Below are positions 1 through 6,556 of a stretch of DNA of 6,556 bases, piece by piece (positions within the stretch are counted from its first letter, which is position 1; each line of letters opens with the position of its first letter). The stretch is taken from assembly GCA_946405645.1 (NCBI GenBank), contig CAMJHW010000078.1:1-6556 (forward strand). Direction: 5' to 3'. A program made the position numbers and the translations under genes. The notes under the pieces are model-generated. The model searched no databases and was not told the DNA's origin. It saw nothing but the letters and a program-made list of their open reading frames with translations. The DNA is from an uncultured Bacteroidales bacterium (GTDB taxonomy: Bacteria; Bacteroidota; Bacteroidia; Bacteroidales; UBA932).

Positions 1-2117
1 GCTGCGCCGGCAGTGATCTTATACGTGCCTTTGAGCAGCTTGGTGCTGCCGTCACGCTGGAATTCCCTCATCTGGTCGGGAGTCACAGTAAAGCGTACAG
101 TACGGCTCTCACCAGGTTTCAGGCTGACTCTTTCAAACGCTACGAGCTGGCTGAAAGCGGCGCCCTGACCGGCGTTTGGAGTCGAAACATAAAGCTGTAC
201 GGTCTCCGTACGATCCACCTTACCGGTATTGGTGACAGGAATCTCAAGCTCTATGGGGCTGCCGAGCTTAGGCTTGCTGGTGACGACCTTAAGATCGCCA
301 TACTGGCTGCTTCCATAAGAGAGGCCGTATCCGAACGGATACATCGTGTTGCCCGTCATATACTTGTAGGTGCGTCCCCGCATATCATAGTCGGAGAATG
401 GAGGAAGCGCATAGGTGGAGATGGGGAAAGTGATAGGCAGTCTGCCGCTGAAATTCTTCTCTCCGAAGAGCAGTTCGGCAAGGGCGTCGCCGCCCTCCTG
501 TCCGGGATACCATGCCATGATCACGGCATCGGCACTCGCGGCTATTTCCTGGAGATTGACAGGGCTTCCACCGGTAACGACTACGATGAGGTGGTTGTTT
601 TTGGTCCTCATCTTGACCACTTCCCTGAAGAAAGACAACTGATTGTCGGGCAGGTCGATGTTCAGACGGTCGCCTATGCTGGGAGAACTGATAGCGTCGC
701 TCTCTTCGCCTTCGGTAGTTCCGTTGTTACCCATGAACATTATTGTATAATCGGCTGAGGCGGCCTGGGCGGTGGCAAAGTTGCCGGGGTTTACATCCCT
801 TGTAGGAACGATGGTATAAGCCGGCTTGTAGTTGACGTTGGTACCGTCACTGACCTTGGCTACGATGCCCTGGAGATAGGTGCTGTAGTGGTCGGATATG
901 CCGAAATAGTTACCCATCATAGAGTAAGTGTCGGTCGCCGCCGTACCCGTTACGTAAACGTTCATGATATCCTTGCGAAGAGGAAGGAGGTCATTGTCAT
1001 TCTTGAGGAGTACCATCGACTCGACAGCAGCCTGGCGTGCTACGGCATAATGCTCGGGGCTGCCGATGACTGACGCGGGAATGCCGTAATAAGGGCAGTC
1101 GGGATCGTTGAAGAGAATACCGAGCTTGAGCTGGGTCATCAGCAGAGGCTCGAGAGCCTCGTCGATGTCGGCCTCGGTAAGAAGCCCGCGCTCGATGGCG
1201 GTCTTAAGGCTGCGGAAAGAGTTGCCGCACTCCAGGTTCAGGCCGGCCTTGATGGCGATGGCGCTGGCTTCGGCAGCATCCTTGGCGATGTGATGTCCGC
1301 CGTAAATGTCATCGACCGCGCCGCAGTCCGAAACTATGTGGCCGTCAAAGCCCCACTGCTCGCGGAGCAGATTGGTAAGAAGGAAAGTGCTGCCGGAAGC
1401 GCTTTCGCCGAATACACGGTTGTAAGCTCCCATAACGACTTCCACGTCAGCATCTTTGACCAGTCTCTCGAAAGCCGGAAGATAGGTCTCATAAAGGTCC
1501 TTCATGTTGGGAAGGGCATTGAAGCTGTGACGGACGGATTCGGGACCGGAGTGTACTGCGAAATGCTTCGCACAGGCAGCAGCTTTCAGGTAGAAAGGAT
1601 CATCTCCCTGGATACCCTTGACGTAGGCGGAGCCCATAGTGCCGGTAAGGTAGGGATCCTCGCCATAAGTCTCCATTCCACGGCCCCATCTGGGATCCCT
1701 GAAAATATTGACGTTAGGCGCCCAGAAAGTCAGACCTGTGTAGCGGTTGTAGTTCTCCATCTCGCGTGCCTTTTCGAATTTGGCGCGGCCTTCGTCGGAA
1801 ACTATGTCACCGATCTTCCTGACGAGCTCCGGGTCGAAAGTGGCTCCCAGACCGATAGGCTCGGGGAAAACGGTAGCACGACCGTTGCGGGCAACTCCGT
1901 GGAGGGCCTCATTCCACCAGTCGTAGGGTTTAATGCCGAGCCTCTCCACTCCGGGAGTGCTGTTCATCATCATGCTGATCTTCTCGTCCAGGGTCATCTG
2001 TGAAATCAAGTCGACCGCTTTCTTGTGCATGGCGGCCTCCTTGGACTCCTGGGCGTAAGCTCCCATAGTCAAGAATAGTCCTGCCGTCAGGGACAGGATG
2101 AGTGTTCTGAATGTCAT
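1..2117 (-). CDS. Exported GH3 beta-xylosidase / beta-glucosidase, C-terminal end cut by window edge
   Basis: Hydrolyses beta-linked sugars from the non-reducing end of glycosides or oligosaccharides, probably in the periplasm. The frame is open from the ATG at 2115-2117 to the window edge (705 residues visible). Residues 1-22 form a signal peptide (hydrophobic core, AYA|Q cleavage). The TIM-barrel domain shows YDWWNEALHG (65-74), DPRWGR (141-146), YGEDPYL (151-157), KH (184-185) and the SDCGA nucleophile motif, with Asp264 as the expected nucleophile. The alpha/beta sandwich holds TEGEESD (468-474), where the acid/base Glu is expected (469, 471 or 472). YPFGYGLSYG (593-602) leads into a fibronectin-III-like C-terminal domain that looks almost finished, so perhaps only 10-20 residues are missing. 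No PA14 insert is seen, unlike many 850-residue relatives. WWNEALHG with SDCGA favours the beta-xylosidase-like branch over BglX, but specificity (xylose, glucose, arabinose) is not settled. It starts 1 nt after the reductase stop codon, so it is probably translationally coupled. Confidence 0.93.
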   Translation of the reverse strand, partial: MTFRTLILSLTAGLFLTMGAYAQESKEAAMHKKAVDLISQMTLDEKISMMMNSTPGVERLGIKPYDWWNEALHGVARNGRATVFPEPIGLGATFDPELVRKIGDIVSDEGRAKFEKAREMENYNRYTGLTFWAPNVNIFRDPRWGRGMETYGEDPYLTGTMGSAYVKGIQGDDPFYLKAAACAKHFAVHSGPESVRHSFNALPNMKDLYETYLPAFERLVKDADVEVVMGAYNRVFGESASGSTFLLTNLLREQWGFDGHIVSDCGAVDDIYGGHHIAKDAAEASAIAIKAGLNLECGNSFRSLKTAIERGLLTEADIDEALEPLLMTQLKLGILFNDPDCPYYGIPASVIGSPEHYAVARQAAVESMVLLKNDNDLLPLRKDIMNVYVTGTAATDTYSMMGNYFGISDHYSTYLQGIVAKVSDGTNVNYKPAYTIVPTRDVNPGNFATAQAASADYTIMFMGNNGTTEGEESDAISSPSIGDRLNIDLPDNQLSFFREVVKMRTKNNHLIVVVTGGSPVNLQEIAASADAVIMAWYPGQEGGDALAELLFGEKNFSGRLPITFPISTYALPPFSDYDMRGRTYKYMTGNTMYPFGYGLSYGSSQYGDLKVVTSKPKLGSPIELEIPVTNTGKVDRTETVQLYVSTPNAGQGAAFSQLVAFERVSLKPGESRTVRFTVTPDQMREFQRDGSTKLLKGTYKITAGA

Positions 2118-2118
2118 A

Positions 2119-3024
2119 TTATTTACGGCGTTTTACAGTTACGTTGGCGAGTTTCTCCCAATACTGGATGACTCCGCTATGGTCGTCATTGACATGTCCG
2201 TCGCACTTGCAGGCCTTGAAAGCCTCGAGCACCTGGGTGGTGAGAGGAATGGGCGCGTCGATGGCGAGGGCGGCGTCACGGACGTTCAGAAGGTCCTTGG
2301 TATGCATCCAGATGGGGCCGCCGGGCTTGAAGTTGCGGTCGAGGATCATGTTCATCTTCGCATCCAGGACAGTGCTGCCGGCGAGGCCTCCGCGGATGGC
2401 CTGATAGACCTTCTCCGGGTCAACTCCGGCCTTCTCGGCGAATACCATAGCCTCGGCAACCGCCGAGAGATGGAGAGCAACCATGATCTGGTTGGCAAGC
2501 TTGCAGGTGTTGCCGCTGCCGATCTCACCGACGAGCGTGACTGCGTCACCCATAGCCTTCAGGACGTCCTTGACGGACTCGAAGACTTCTTCCTTTCCGC
2601 CGACCATAATGGACATCGTACCGTCGATGGCCTTGGGCTCTCCGCCGCTGACGGGAGCGTCGAGCATCTCGACGCCCTTCTCGGCCACGATGCCGCAGAG
2701 CTTCTTGGAGACGACGGGGGAGATCGAGCTCATGTCGATATAGATGGATCCGGGGCGTACGCCCTCGAGGATGCCGTTCGGGCCGCACACTACGCTCTCC
2801 ACATGAGGGGAGTTGGGCAGCATGGTGATGATGATGTCGCACTTGGCGGCGAGCTCCGCAGGAGTCGCAGCCGCCTTGGCGCCGAGCGCCACAAGCTCCT
2901 GGACCGGTTCGGGCTTGATGTCGAATACAGTGAGCGAGAATCCGTTCTTGATAATGTTCTTGGCCATCGGCTTGCCCATAACGCCAAGTCCGACGAGGCC
3001 TATCTGCTTTGATTTGTTGTCCAT
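2119..3024 (-). CDS. garR: 2-hydroxy-3-oxopropionate (tartronate semialdehyde) reductase-like dehydrogenase
   Basis: A cytoplasmic NAD(P)-dependent beta-hydroxyacid dehydrogenase of 301 residues, the usual family length. The classical reaction is reduction of tartronate semialdehyde to D-glycerate. The N-terminal Rossmann fold has GLGVMG (12-17) and Asp35 at the end of the second strand. The substrate loop DAPVSGGEPKAIDGT (122-136) and the catalytic Lys175 in GNTCKLANQ follow. Then come YQAIRGGLAGSTVLDAK, DRNFKPG and a C-terminal DHSG..QYWEKLANV segment, all very close to E. coli GarR as I remember it. It starts 9 nt after a TAATAA double stop of the propeller gene and ends 1 nt before the GH3 start, so it belongs to the operon. 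No glyoxylate carboligase, glucarate or galactarate dehydratase or KDG aldolase is in the window to supply tartronate semialdehyde. The true substrate could therefore be another short hydroxyacid, for example a tetronate oxidised in the reverse direction. The family is certain; the exact substrate is not. Confidence 0.93.
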   Translation of the reverse strand: MDNKSKQIGLVGLGVMGKPMAKNIIKNGFSLTVFDIKPEPVQELVALGAKAAATPAELAAKCDIIITMLPNSPHVESVVCGPNGILEGVRPGSIYIDMSSISPVVSKKLCGIVAEKGVEMLDAPVSGGEPKAIDGTMSIMVGGKEEVFESVKDVLKAMGDAVTLVGEIGSGNTCKLANQIMVALHLSAVAEAMVFAEKAGVDPEKVYQAIRGGLAGSTVLDAKMNMILDRNFKPGGPIWMHTKDLLNVRDAALAIDAPIPLTTQVLEAFKACKCDGHVNDDHSGVIQYWEKLANVTVKRRK

Positions 3025-3033
3025 GTCGATTTA

Positions 3034-4032
3034 TTAATAATACAATGCTACTTCATTCTTGAGCTGGTTGGCGCTGAGGATATAGTCCTGGCCATCAGCA
3101 GTAAATACCTGGGTCTGGGTGGGGCCGGCCTGTTCCTCGAGAATCTCGCGGGAGAAGGAGCCGTCCGCCTTGCGGCGGTAGAGGTTCAACGTCAGCGGAC
3201 CGCGGCGGTTTCCTACCACGATGACGGGTTCGCCCTTGAACATGCCGCAGCTGAGTCCGTGGCCGAACCAGAGCTCATCGGTGTAGAGCTTCTCCCAGCC
3301 TTCGCCGGTATTCTTATATACGTTCAAGGTATTGCCGTGGAAGGGCTCGATGGTCACGAGCTCATCCTTTCCGTCGCCGTCCAGGTCGATGAGGCCGAAT
3401 TCGCTCACCTCGTGGTCAAACAGCTGCTTGACAGCCCATTTGCCGTCTTCGCGAGCCATGTAGAACACGCCCTCCGCGCCGGAGAACAAAAGGGTATCGT
3501 CTCCAGCGACGCAGGCCTTGAGCATCCCGTGATGACGCCAGATCTTGTCATAGACAAGCTCGGGAGTGCCGGGGAGTCCGGTCTCGGAATCGAGAGGAAT
3601 CACGTACAGTTCGCCGCTCTGCGACCAGTCGGCAGGCTCCGCCTTGAACTTGCTGCACGATGCGGCGAACAGCCAGTTGCGGCCTTCCTTCTCAAGGATG
3701 TCGCAGCGGTGGGCGAAGGGAAGGGCCATGGCTTTGGTGGTCTCCCATGTCTCGCCGGTACGGCGATGCATGAATACTCCCGCCTCCATCCCGACGAAGG
3801 GAGGGAACAGGCCCATGATGGAATAGAACAGGTCGGGATGTCCGGGGACGGGAACGAAGCTCATCACGCCTCCGGGGCAGCCGTTCACAAGGCTGGAAGT
3901 GCTTGCCAGCAGATCCTGCACATAGACCGCCGGGGTCGTTTCGGAGCCGGCGCCGACATAAGGTACACCGTTAATCGTGAAAGCGTTGGCGGTATAGACG
4001 GATTGGATTTCGAGTATAGATTTCTTATTCAT
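3034..4032 (-). CDS. Unrecognised beta-propeller protein with one FG-GAP/VCBS-like calcium loop
   Basis: I do not recognise a characterised homologue. The 332-residue product has no signal peptide or membrane segment (it begins MNKKSILEIQSVY), so it is probably cytoplasmic, like the enzymes beside it. It is built of repeated beta-strand units consistent with about six propeller blades, with apparent blade starts near 52, 105, 165, 207, 255 and 304. One blade carries DLDGDGKDEL (216-225), the Asp-rich calcium loop of FG-GAP/VCBS repeats. His or His-His recurs near blade starts: HRCD (108), RHHG (167-168), DHE (207), PFHGN (232) and FGHG (258). A central ring of His is how several propeller lyases, dehydratases and lactonases bind metal and substrate, so an enzyme acting on a sugar or sugar acid is plausible. 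That function is inferred. The gene starts 7 nt after the permease stop and sits between permease and reductase, which ties it to the same pathway. Aldos-2-ulose dehydratase-like or oligogalacturonate lyase-like folds are alternatives to test. Confidence 0.85.
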   Translation of the reverse strand: MNKKSILEIQSVYTANAFTINGVPYVGAGSETTPAVYVQDLLASTSSLVNGCPGGVMSFVPVPGHPDLFYSIMGLFPPFVGMEAGVFMHRRTGETWETTKAMALPFAHRCDILEKEGRNWLFAASCSKFKAEPADWSQSGELYVIPLDSETGLPGTPELVYDKIWRHHGMLKACVAGDDTLLFSGAEGVFYMAREDGKWAVKQLFDHEVSEFGLIDLDGDGKDELVTIEPFHGNTLNVYKNTGEGWEKLYTDELWFGHGLSCGMFKGEPVIVVGNRRGPLTLNLYRRKADGSFSREILEEQAGPTQTQVFTADGQDYILSANQLKNEVALYY

Positions 4033-4039
4033 ATCTCAA

Positions 4040-5374
4040 TCAGCAAAATATTGCATACATTGCAGTCATGGTGAGCATGGCCGCCAGTCCGCAGATGAAA
4101 GTACCGAGGGTGTGAAGCTTGTATCCGGTCTTGATGTTCATCCCGGACATCTGGGTCACCACCCAGAAGAAACTGTCGTTGACGTGCGACACCATCATGG
4201 CGCCGGAACAGAGGGCAGTAACAAGTATGGCTTTCTCGAGCGGAGCGACGAAACCCATCACGCCCATCAGGGGAGCGACGATCGACGCCGTAGTGATAAT
4301 GGCTACCGTGGAAGAACCCTGCGCAGTCTTAAGTGCGAAGGCGATCAGGAACGGAAGCCAGATGCCGAGATTGAAGCGGGAGAGGGATTCGCTGAGGACA
4401 TCGGCGATGCCCGAATCCCTGAGGATCATTCCGAATGAACCGCCCGCAGCCGTAATCATGATGATGATGGCAGCTGAGCTGAGGGACTTGCCTACCCAGC
4501 CGGTCGTTGACAGCATCTCCTTGTCGAACTTCTTGGGCAAGGTGAATGCCAGGACCATTCCTATCAGAAGGGCGACGACCGGTTCGCCGATGAAGCCTAC
4601 GAGCTTGGCGAAGGTGCCTTCACCGAACGGCGCCGACGGGAATGTGGATACGGACCTGAGGACGATCAGCAGAAGCGGAATGACCACGGGGAGGAAAGAT
4701 CTGGTAGCGGACGGCGCATGCTTGACCTTCTCGACGATGTCGGCATCCGTCTCATTGGGTTCGGGGTCGATATATGTGCGCGTAGCCCATTTGGTTACGA
4801 ACAACCAGGCAACGAGCAGGGGAAGGATGCTTGCCGCAATGCCGGTAAGGATGACCAGGCCGAGGTCGGCCTCCATGATGCCCGCGGCAGCGATGGGACC
4901 GGGTGTGGGAGGTATAAGGCAGTGGGTGATGGTAAGGCCAAGGCCGAGTGCGCAAGCCGTTGCGGCCAGGGTGATTCCTGCCTTCTTTGAAAGCGCACGG
5001 TTTAGCGGAGTGAGGATCACGAATCCGGAATCGGCATAGACCGGAATGGAGATGAAATATCCGAGGATAAGCATCGCCAGCGGCACGCGCTTCTCTCCGA
5101 CAAGGCCCAATACACTCCGCGCCATCACATACGCACCGCCGGACTCTTCAAGGAAAGTGCCGATGATGCATCCTATCACGATCACGATGCCGATGGAACT
5201 GACCGTGCTGCCGAATCCGTTGTTGACCGAAGAAATGATCTTATCCAGCGGGATGCCCGAGCACAACCCGTATCCGATGGCGGCAATGATCAGTGCCAGG
5301 AAAGGGTGCAGTTTGAACTTCGTCGTCGATATGACGATGAAGGCGATGGCCAGTATGAGCAGGACGATGAGCAT
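4040..5374 (-). CDS. gntP: GntP-family gluconate/sugar-acid permease
   Basis: An inner-membrane proton symporter of the gluconate permease family, 444 residues, the normal length. It imports aldonates or related hydroxyacids; members take gluconate, idonate, fructuronate, D-serine or glycerate-like acids. Hydrophobic segments run almost the whole length (about 12), broken by a charged loop near residues 200-225. Family motifs visible are NNGFGSTVSSIG (51-62) followed by GTFLEESGGA (72-81), ADSGFVIL (114-121), HCLIPPTPGP (151-160), GGSFGMILRDSGI (311-323), AQGSSTVA (351-358) and SHVNDSFFW (396-404). The ATG lies 3 nt after the dhaL stop, and 7 nt separate its TGA from the propeller gene. No Shine-Dalgarno sequence is present, so reinitiation after dhaL is likely. 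The family assignment is very secure. The symbol is used for the family and does not imply gluconate as substrate; the neighbouring triose or tetrose kinase suggests a shorter acid. Confidence 0.95.
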   Translation of the reverse strand: MLIVLLILAIAFIVISTTKFKLHPFLALIIAAIGYGLCSGIPLDKIISSVNNGFGSTVSSIGIVIVIGCIIGTFLEESGGAYVMARSVLGLVGEKRVPLAMLILGYFISIPVYADSGFVILTPLNRALSKKAGITLAATACALGLGLTITHCLIPPTPGPIAAAGIMEADLGLVILTGIAASILPLLVAWLFVTKWATRTYIDPEPNETDADIVEKVKHAPSATRSFLPVVIPLLLIVLRSVSTFPSAPFGEGTFAKLVGFIGEPVVALLIGMVLAFTLPKKFDKEMLSTTGWVGKSLSSAAIIIMITAAGGSFGMILRDSGIADVLSESLSRFNLGIWLPFLIAFALKTAQGSSTVAIITTASIVAPLMGVMGFVAPLEKAILVTALCSGAMMVSHVNDSFFWVVTQMSGMNIKTGYKLHTLGTFICGLAAMLTMTAMYAIFC

Positions 5375-5377
5375 ATC

Positions 5378-6022
5378 CTAGGCTGCAAGGAGTTCCTTGA
5401 TGGTGTCCGCCATGGTATGGAGGATCAGGTAGCAGGATGCAGATCCTGCATCCATCACACCCCTGGAACGCTCTCCGAGACGACTTGAACGGCCGAGCTT
5501 GGCGACCATATCCACTGTGCTGTCGCGGCCCTTGAGGGCGGCGGCGTCCAAAGCGTCGAGGGCTGCCTCGAAAGAGAGGCCCTCGGCCACGGCGCCGCTG
5601 TACGCCTCGTCCGCAGGGATGAGGACATCCATAAGGGTCTTGTCGCCGACCTGGGCGGGCGAGATGGCGTGGATGGCGTCAAGGGCGGCCCTGAGGGCCT
5701 GTCCGAACTCGTCGCGGCCGATTTCGGCCACGCCGTCGAGCGCCTTGCCGATGGAAAGGAAGAACTTTCCATAGAGGGGCCCCATGGAACCTCCGATCTT
5801 CATCATAAGGATCTTGCCAAGGGTCTTCAGCCCGTAGGTGAAGTCTCCGGGCTGCTTGTCGAGTGCCTCCCTGCAGAGGGTGAAGCCCTTGTTCATATTG
5901 ATGCCATGGTCTCCGTCGCCGATGGCGCCGTCGATATCGCTCAGGTACTGCTTGTTCTCCTGGATGGCCAGGATGAGCCTGTCGACTATGAGGCTTCCGG
6001 CCTCTTGTGTGAATTTTTCCAT
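5378..6022 (-). CDS. dhaL: Dihydroxyacetone kinase L subunit (nucleotide-binding)
   Basis: DhaL carries the ADP/ATP and Mg2+ and transfers the phosphoryl group to the ketose bound on DhaK in the cytoplasm. At 214 residues it has the usual length. The metal-binding signature DGAIGDGDHG contains the three expected aspartates, Asp31, Asp36 and Asp38, followed by NMNKGF. A glycine-rich loop GGSMGPLYG (77-85) matches the family's phosphate-binding loop. The C-terminal segment GRSSRLGERSRGVMDAGSAS resembles the family's LGERS...D(P/A)G(A/S) nucleotide-contact region. It begins 4 nt after the dhaK stop and ends 3 nt before the permease. No dhaM-like phosphotransferase gene follows, although dhaM often does in PTS-dependent operons, so free ATP may be the donor. 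A substrate other than dihydroxyacetone (for example erythrulose) is possible, since this family includes other ketose kinases. Confidence 0.94.
   Translation of the reverse strand: MEKFTQEAGSLIVDRLILAIQENKQYLSDIDGAIGDGDHGINMNKGFTLCREALDKQPGDFTYGLKTLGKILMMKIGGSMGPLYGKFFLSIGKALDGVAEIGRDEFGQALRAALDAIHAISPAQVGDKTLMDVLIPADEAYSGAVAEGLSFEAALDALDAAALKGRDSTVDMVAKLGRSSRLGERSRGVMDAGSASCYLILHTMADTIKELLAA
5435..5453. repeat. Perfect 8-bp inverted repeat with 3-nt loop inside dhaL
   Basis: GGATGCAG and CTGCATCC flank the loop ATC, so either strand can fold into a compact hairpin. It lies entirely in coding sequence, over the conserved DAGSAS part of dhaL, about 55 nt before the dhaL stop. There is no T-run after it on the minus strand, so it does not look like an intrinsic terminator. 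It may be a chance product of the codons used. Confidence 0.35.
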
Positions 6023-6026
6023 TGTA

Positions 6027-6556
6027 CTAGTCTTTAGGATACTGTGTGAGTCCCATGGAGTTGCACTCGAGGTCGAAGCACTCCTTGAGTTCGTCGTCGA
6101 GCTTCATCAGGGTGAGGGTGATACCCGCCATCTCGAGCGAAGTGAAATAGTTGCCGACAAGTGCCTGATGCACCTTGATGCCTTTATCGGTGAGGATCTT
6201 CTCCACCTCGTCATAGAAGATGTACTGCTCTAGAAGTGGAGTGGAGCCCAGGCCGGACACGAGGACTACAACCTCGTCGCCGGAAGCGAATGGCAGGTCG
6301 GGAAGGATGACGTCGCACATGCGCTTCGCAATCTGCCCTGCAGTCTCAAGCTTGGCGACCTCGATGCCGGGTTCGCCGTGGTGGCCGATACCGACCTCCA
6401 TATAACCGGGTTCGATGGTGAAGTTGGGGTGGCCGACTTCGGGGATGGTGCAAGGGCTCAGGCCGACACCCATGCTGCGGGTGTTGTCGATAGCCTTCTG
6501 CGCGGCTGCAAGGACCTCCTCGAGGCTTCCGCCCATCGCGGCCTTGGCGCCGCCGA
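6027..6556 (-). CDS. dhaK: Dihydroxyacetone kinase K subunit, C-terminal half only (start beyond window)
   Basis: DhaK binds the ketose substrate covalently as a hemiaminal on a His and presents it to DhaL for phosphorylation. The last 175 residues are visible; the frame stays open through the right edge, and DhaK is usually about 330-356 residues. The Met at 6534-6536 is internal, because residues GGAKAAMGGSLEEV read through it as in family members. The motif EVGIGHHGEPGIE contains the substrate-binding His (second His, codon 6378-6380), equivalent to His218 of E. coli DhaK in GIHGEPG. Downstream come VLVSGLGSTPLLEQYI, GNYFTSLEMAGITLTLMKLDDELK and a short tail ending YPKD, all typical of DhaK. 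The TAG stop lies 4 nt before dhaL. This is the most upstream gene visible, but the operon may begin further out. Confidence 0.94.
   Translation of the reverse strand, partial: GGAKAAMGGSLEEVLAAAQKAIDNTRSMGVGLSPCTIPEVGHPNFTIEPGYMEVGIGHHGEPGIEVAKLETAGQIAKRMCDVILPDLPFASGDEVVVLVSGLGSTPLLEQYIFYDEVEKILTDKGIKVHQALVGNYFTSLEMAGITLTLMKLDDELKECFDLECNSMGLTQYPKD

Noticed and set aside
1290..2003. A plus-strand open frame (237 codons) within the GH3 region
   Set aside because: The minus strand here encodes the GH3 catalytic domain with all its motifs in order, so the plus-strand frame is a shadow.
2098..3012. A long plus-strand open frame (304 codons) opposite the reductase gene
   Set aside because: It is antisense to a gene with full GarR motifs. 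Its residues are low-complexity and match no family; GC-rich third positions on the minus strand keep the opposite frame open.
3025..3050. An A/T-rich patch (TTATTAATAATAC) that resembles a -10 promoter element
   Set aside because: It encodes the last Tyr-Tyr codons and the TAATAA double stop of the propeller gene. No Bacteroidota-type TAnnTTTG box or -33 partner is seen.
4119..5039. A plus-strand open frame (306 codons) opposite the permease gene
   Set aside because: It mirrors a clear GntP gene. The translation is Met/Ala/Ser/Arg-rich without recognisable domains, as expected of an antisense shadow.
5385..5400. An AAGGAGT string near the permease start that looks like a ribosome binding site
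   Set aside because: It reads AAGGAGT only on the plus strand, whereas the permease is on the minus strand, where the string is ACTCCTT.
6534..6536. ATG as the start of a short 169-residue DhaK-like gene
   Set aside because: The frame remains open upstream with typical DhaK residues, and the N-terminal half would be missing. It is an internal Met of a gene cut by the window edge.

Overview
The window looks like a chromosomal fragment from a GC-rich member of the Bacteroidota, perhaps a gut or rumen Bacteroidales. The evidence is indirect. Gene starts lack Shine-Dalgarno sequences and several are preceded by A/T-rich stretches. The glycoside hydrolase family 3 enzyme has a signal peptide ending in AYA|Q and resembles exported Bacteroidota xylosidases/glucosidases. 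No rRNA, tRNA, mobile element or other phylogenetic marker is present, so the assignment is an inference.

Everything of note lies on the minus strand, in one dense run of six genes read from high to low coordinates. They are the C-terminal half of a dihydroxyacetone kinase K subunit (dhaK, running off the right edge), dhaL, a GntP-family sugar-acid permease, an unrecognised beta-propeller protein of 332 residues, a GarR-like 2-hydroxy-3-oxopropionate (tartronate semialdehyde) reductase, and an exported GH3 beta-xylosidase/beta-glucosidase that runs off the left edge. Gaps between genes are only 4, 3, 7, 9 and 1 nt, so a single polycistronic transcript is likely. I see no internal promoter or terminator, and there is no gene-free stretch longer than 9 nt. 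The operon promoter must lie beyond position 6556, or further still.

Read together, the genes suggest a carbohydrate-acid catabolic cassette. A periplasmic or surface glycosidase could release a sugar or sugar acid from a beta-glycoside, the permease could import an aldonate-like acid, and the GarR-like dehydrogenase could interconvert a hydroxyacid and an oxo-acid. DhaK/DhaL could phosphorylate a short ketose such as dihydroxyacetone or erythrulose, feeding triose or tetrose phosphate to central metabolism. The propeller protein, which has no signal peptide, carries His residues at the start of successive repeats. It is the best candidate for an undescribed step such as a dehydratase, isomerase, lyase or lactonase. 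The substrate cannot be named from sequence alone.
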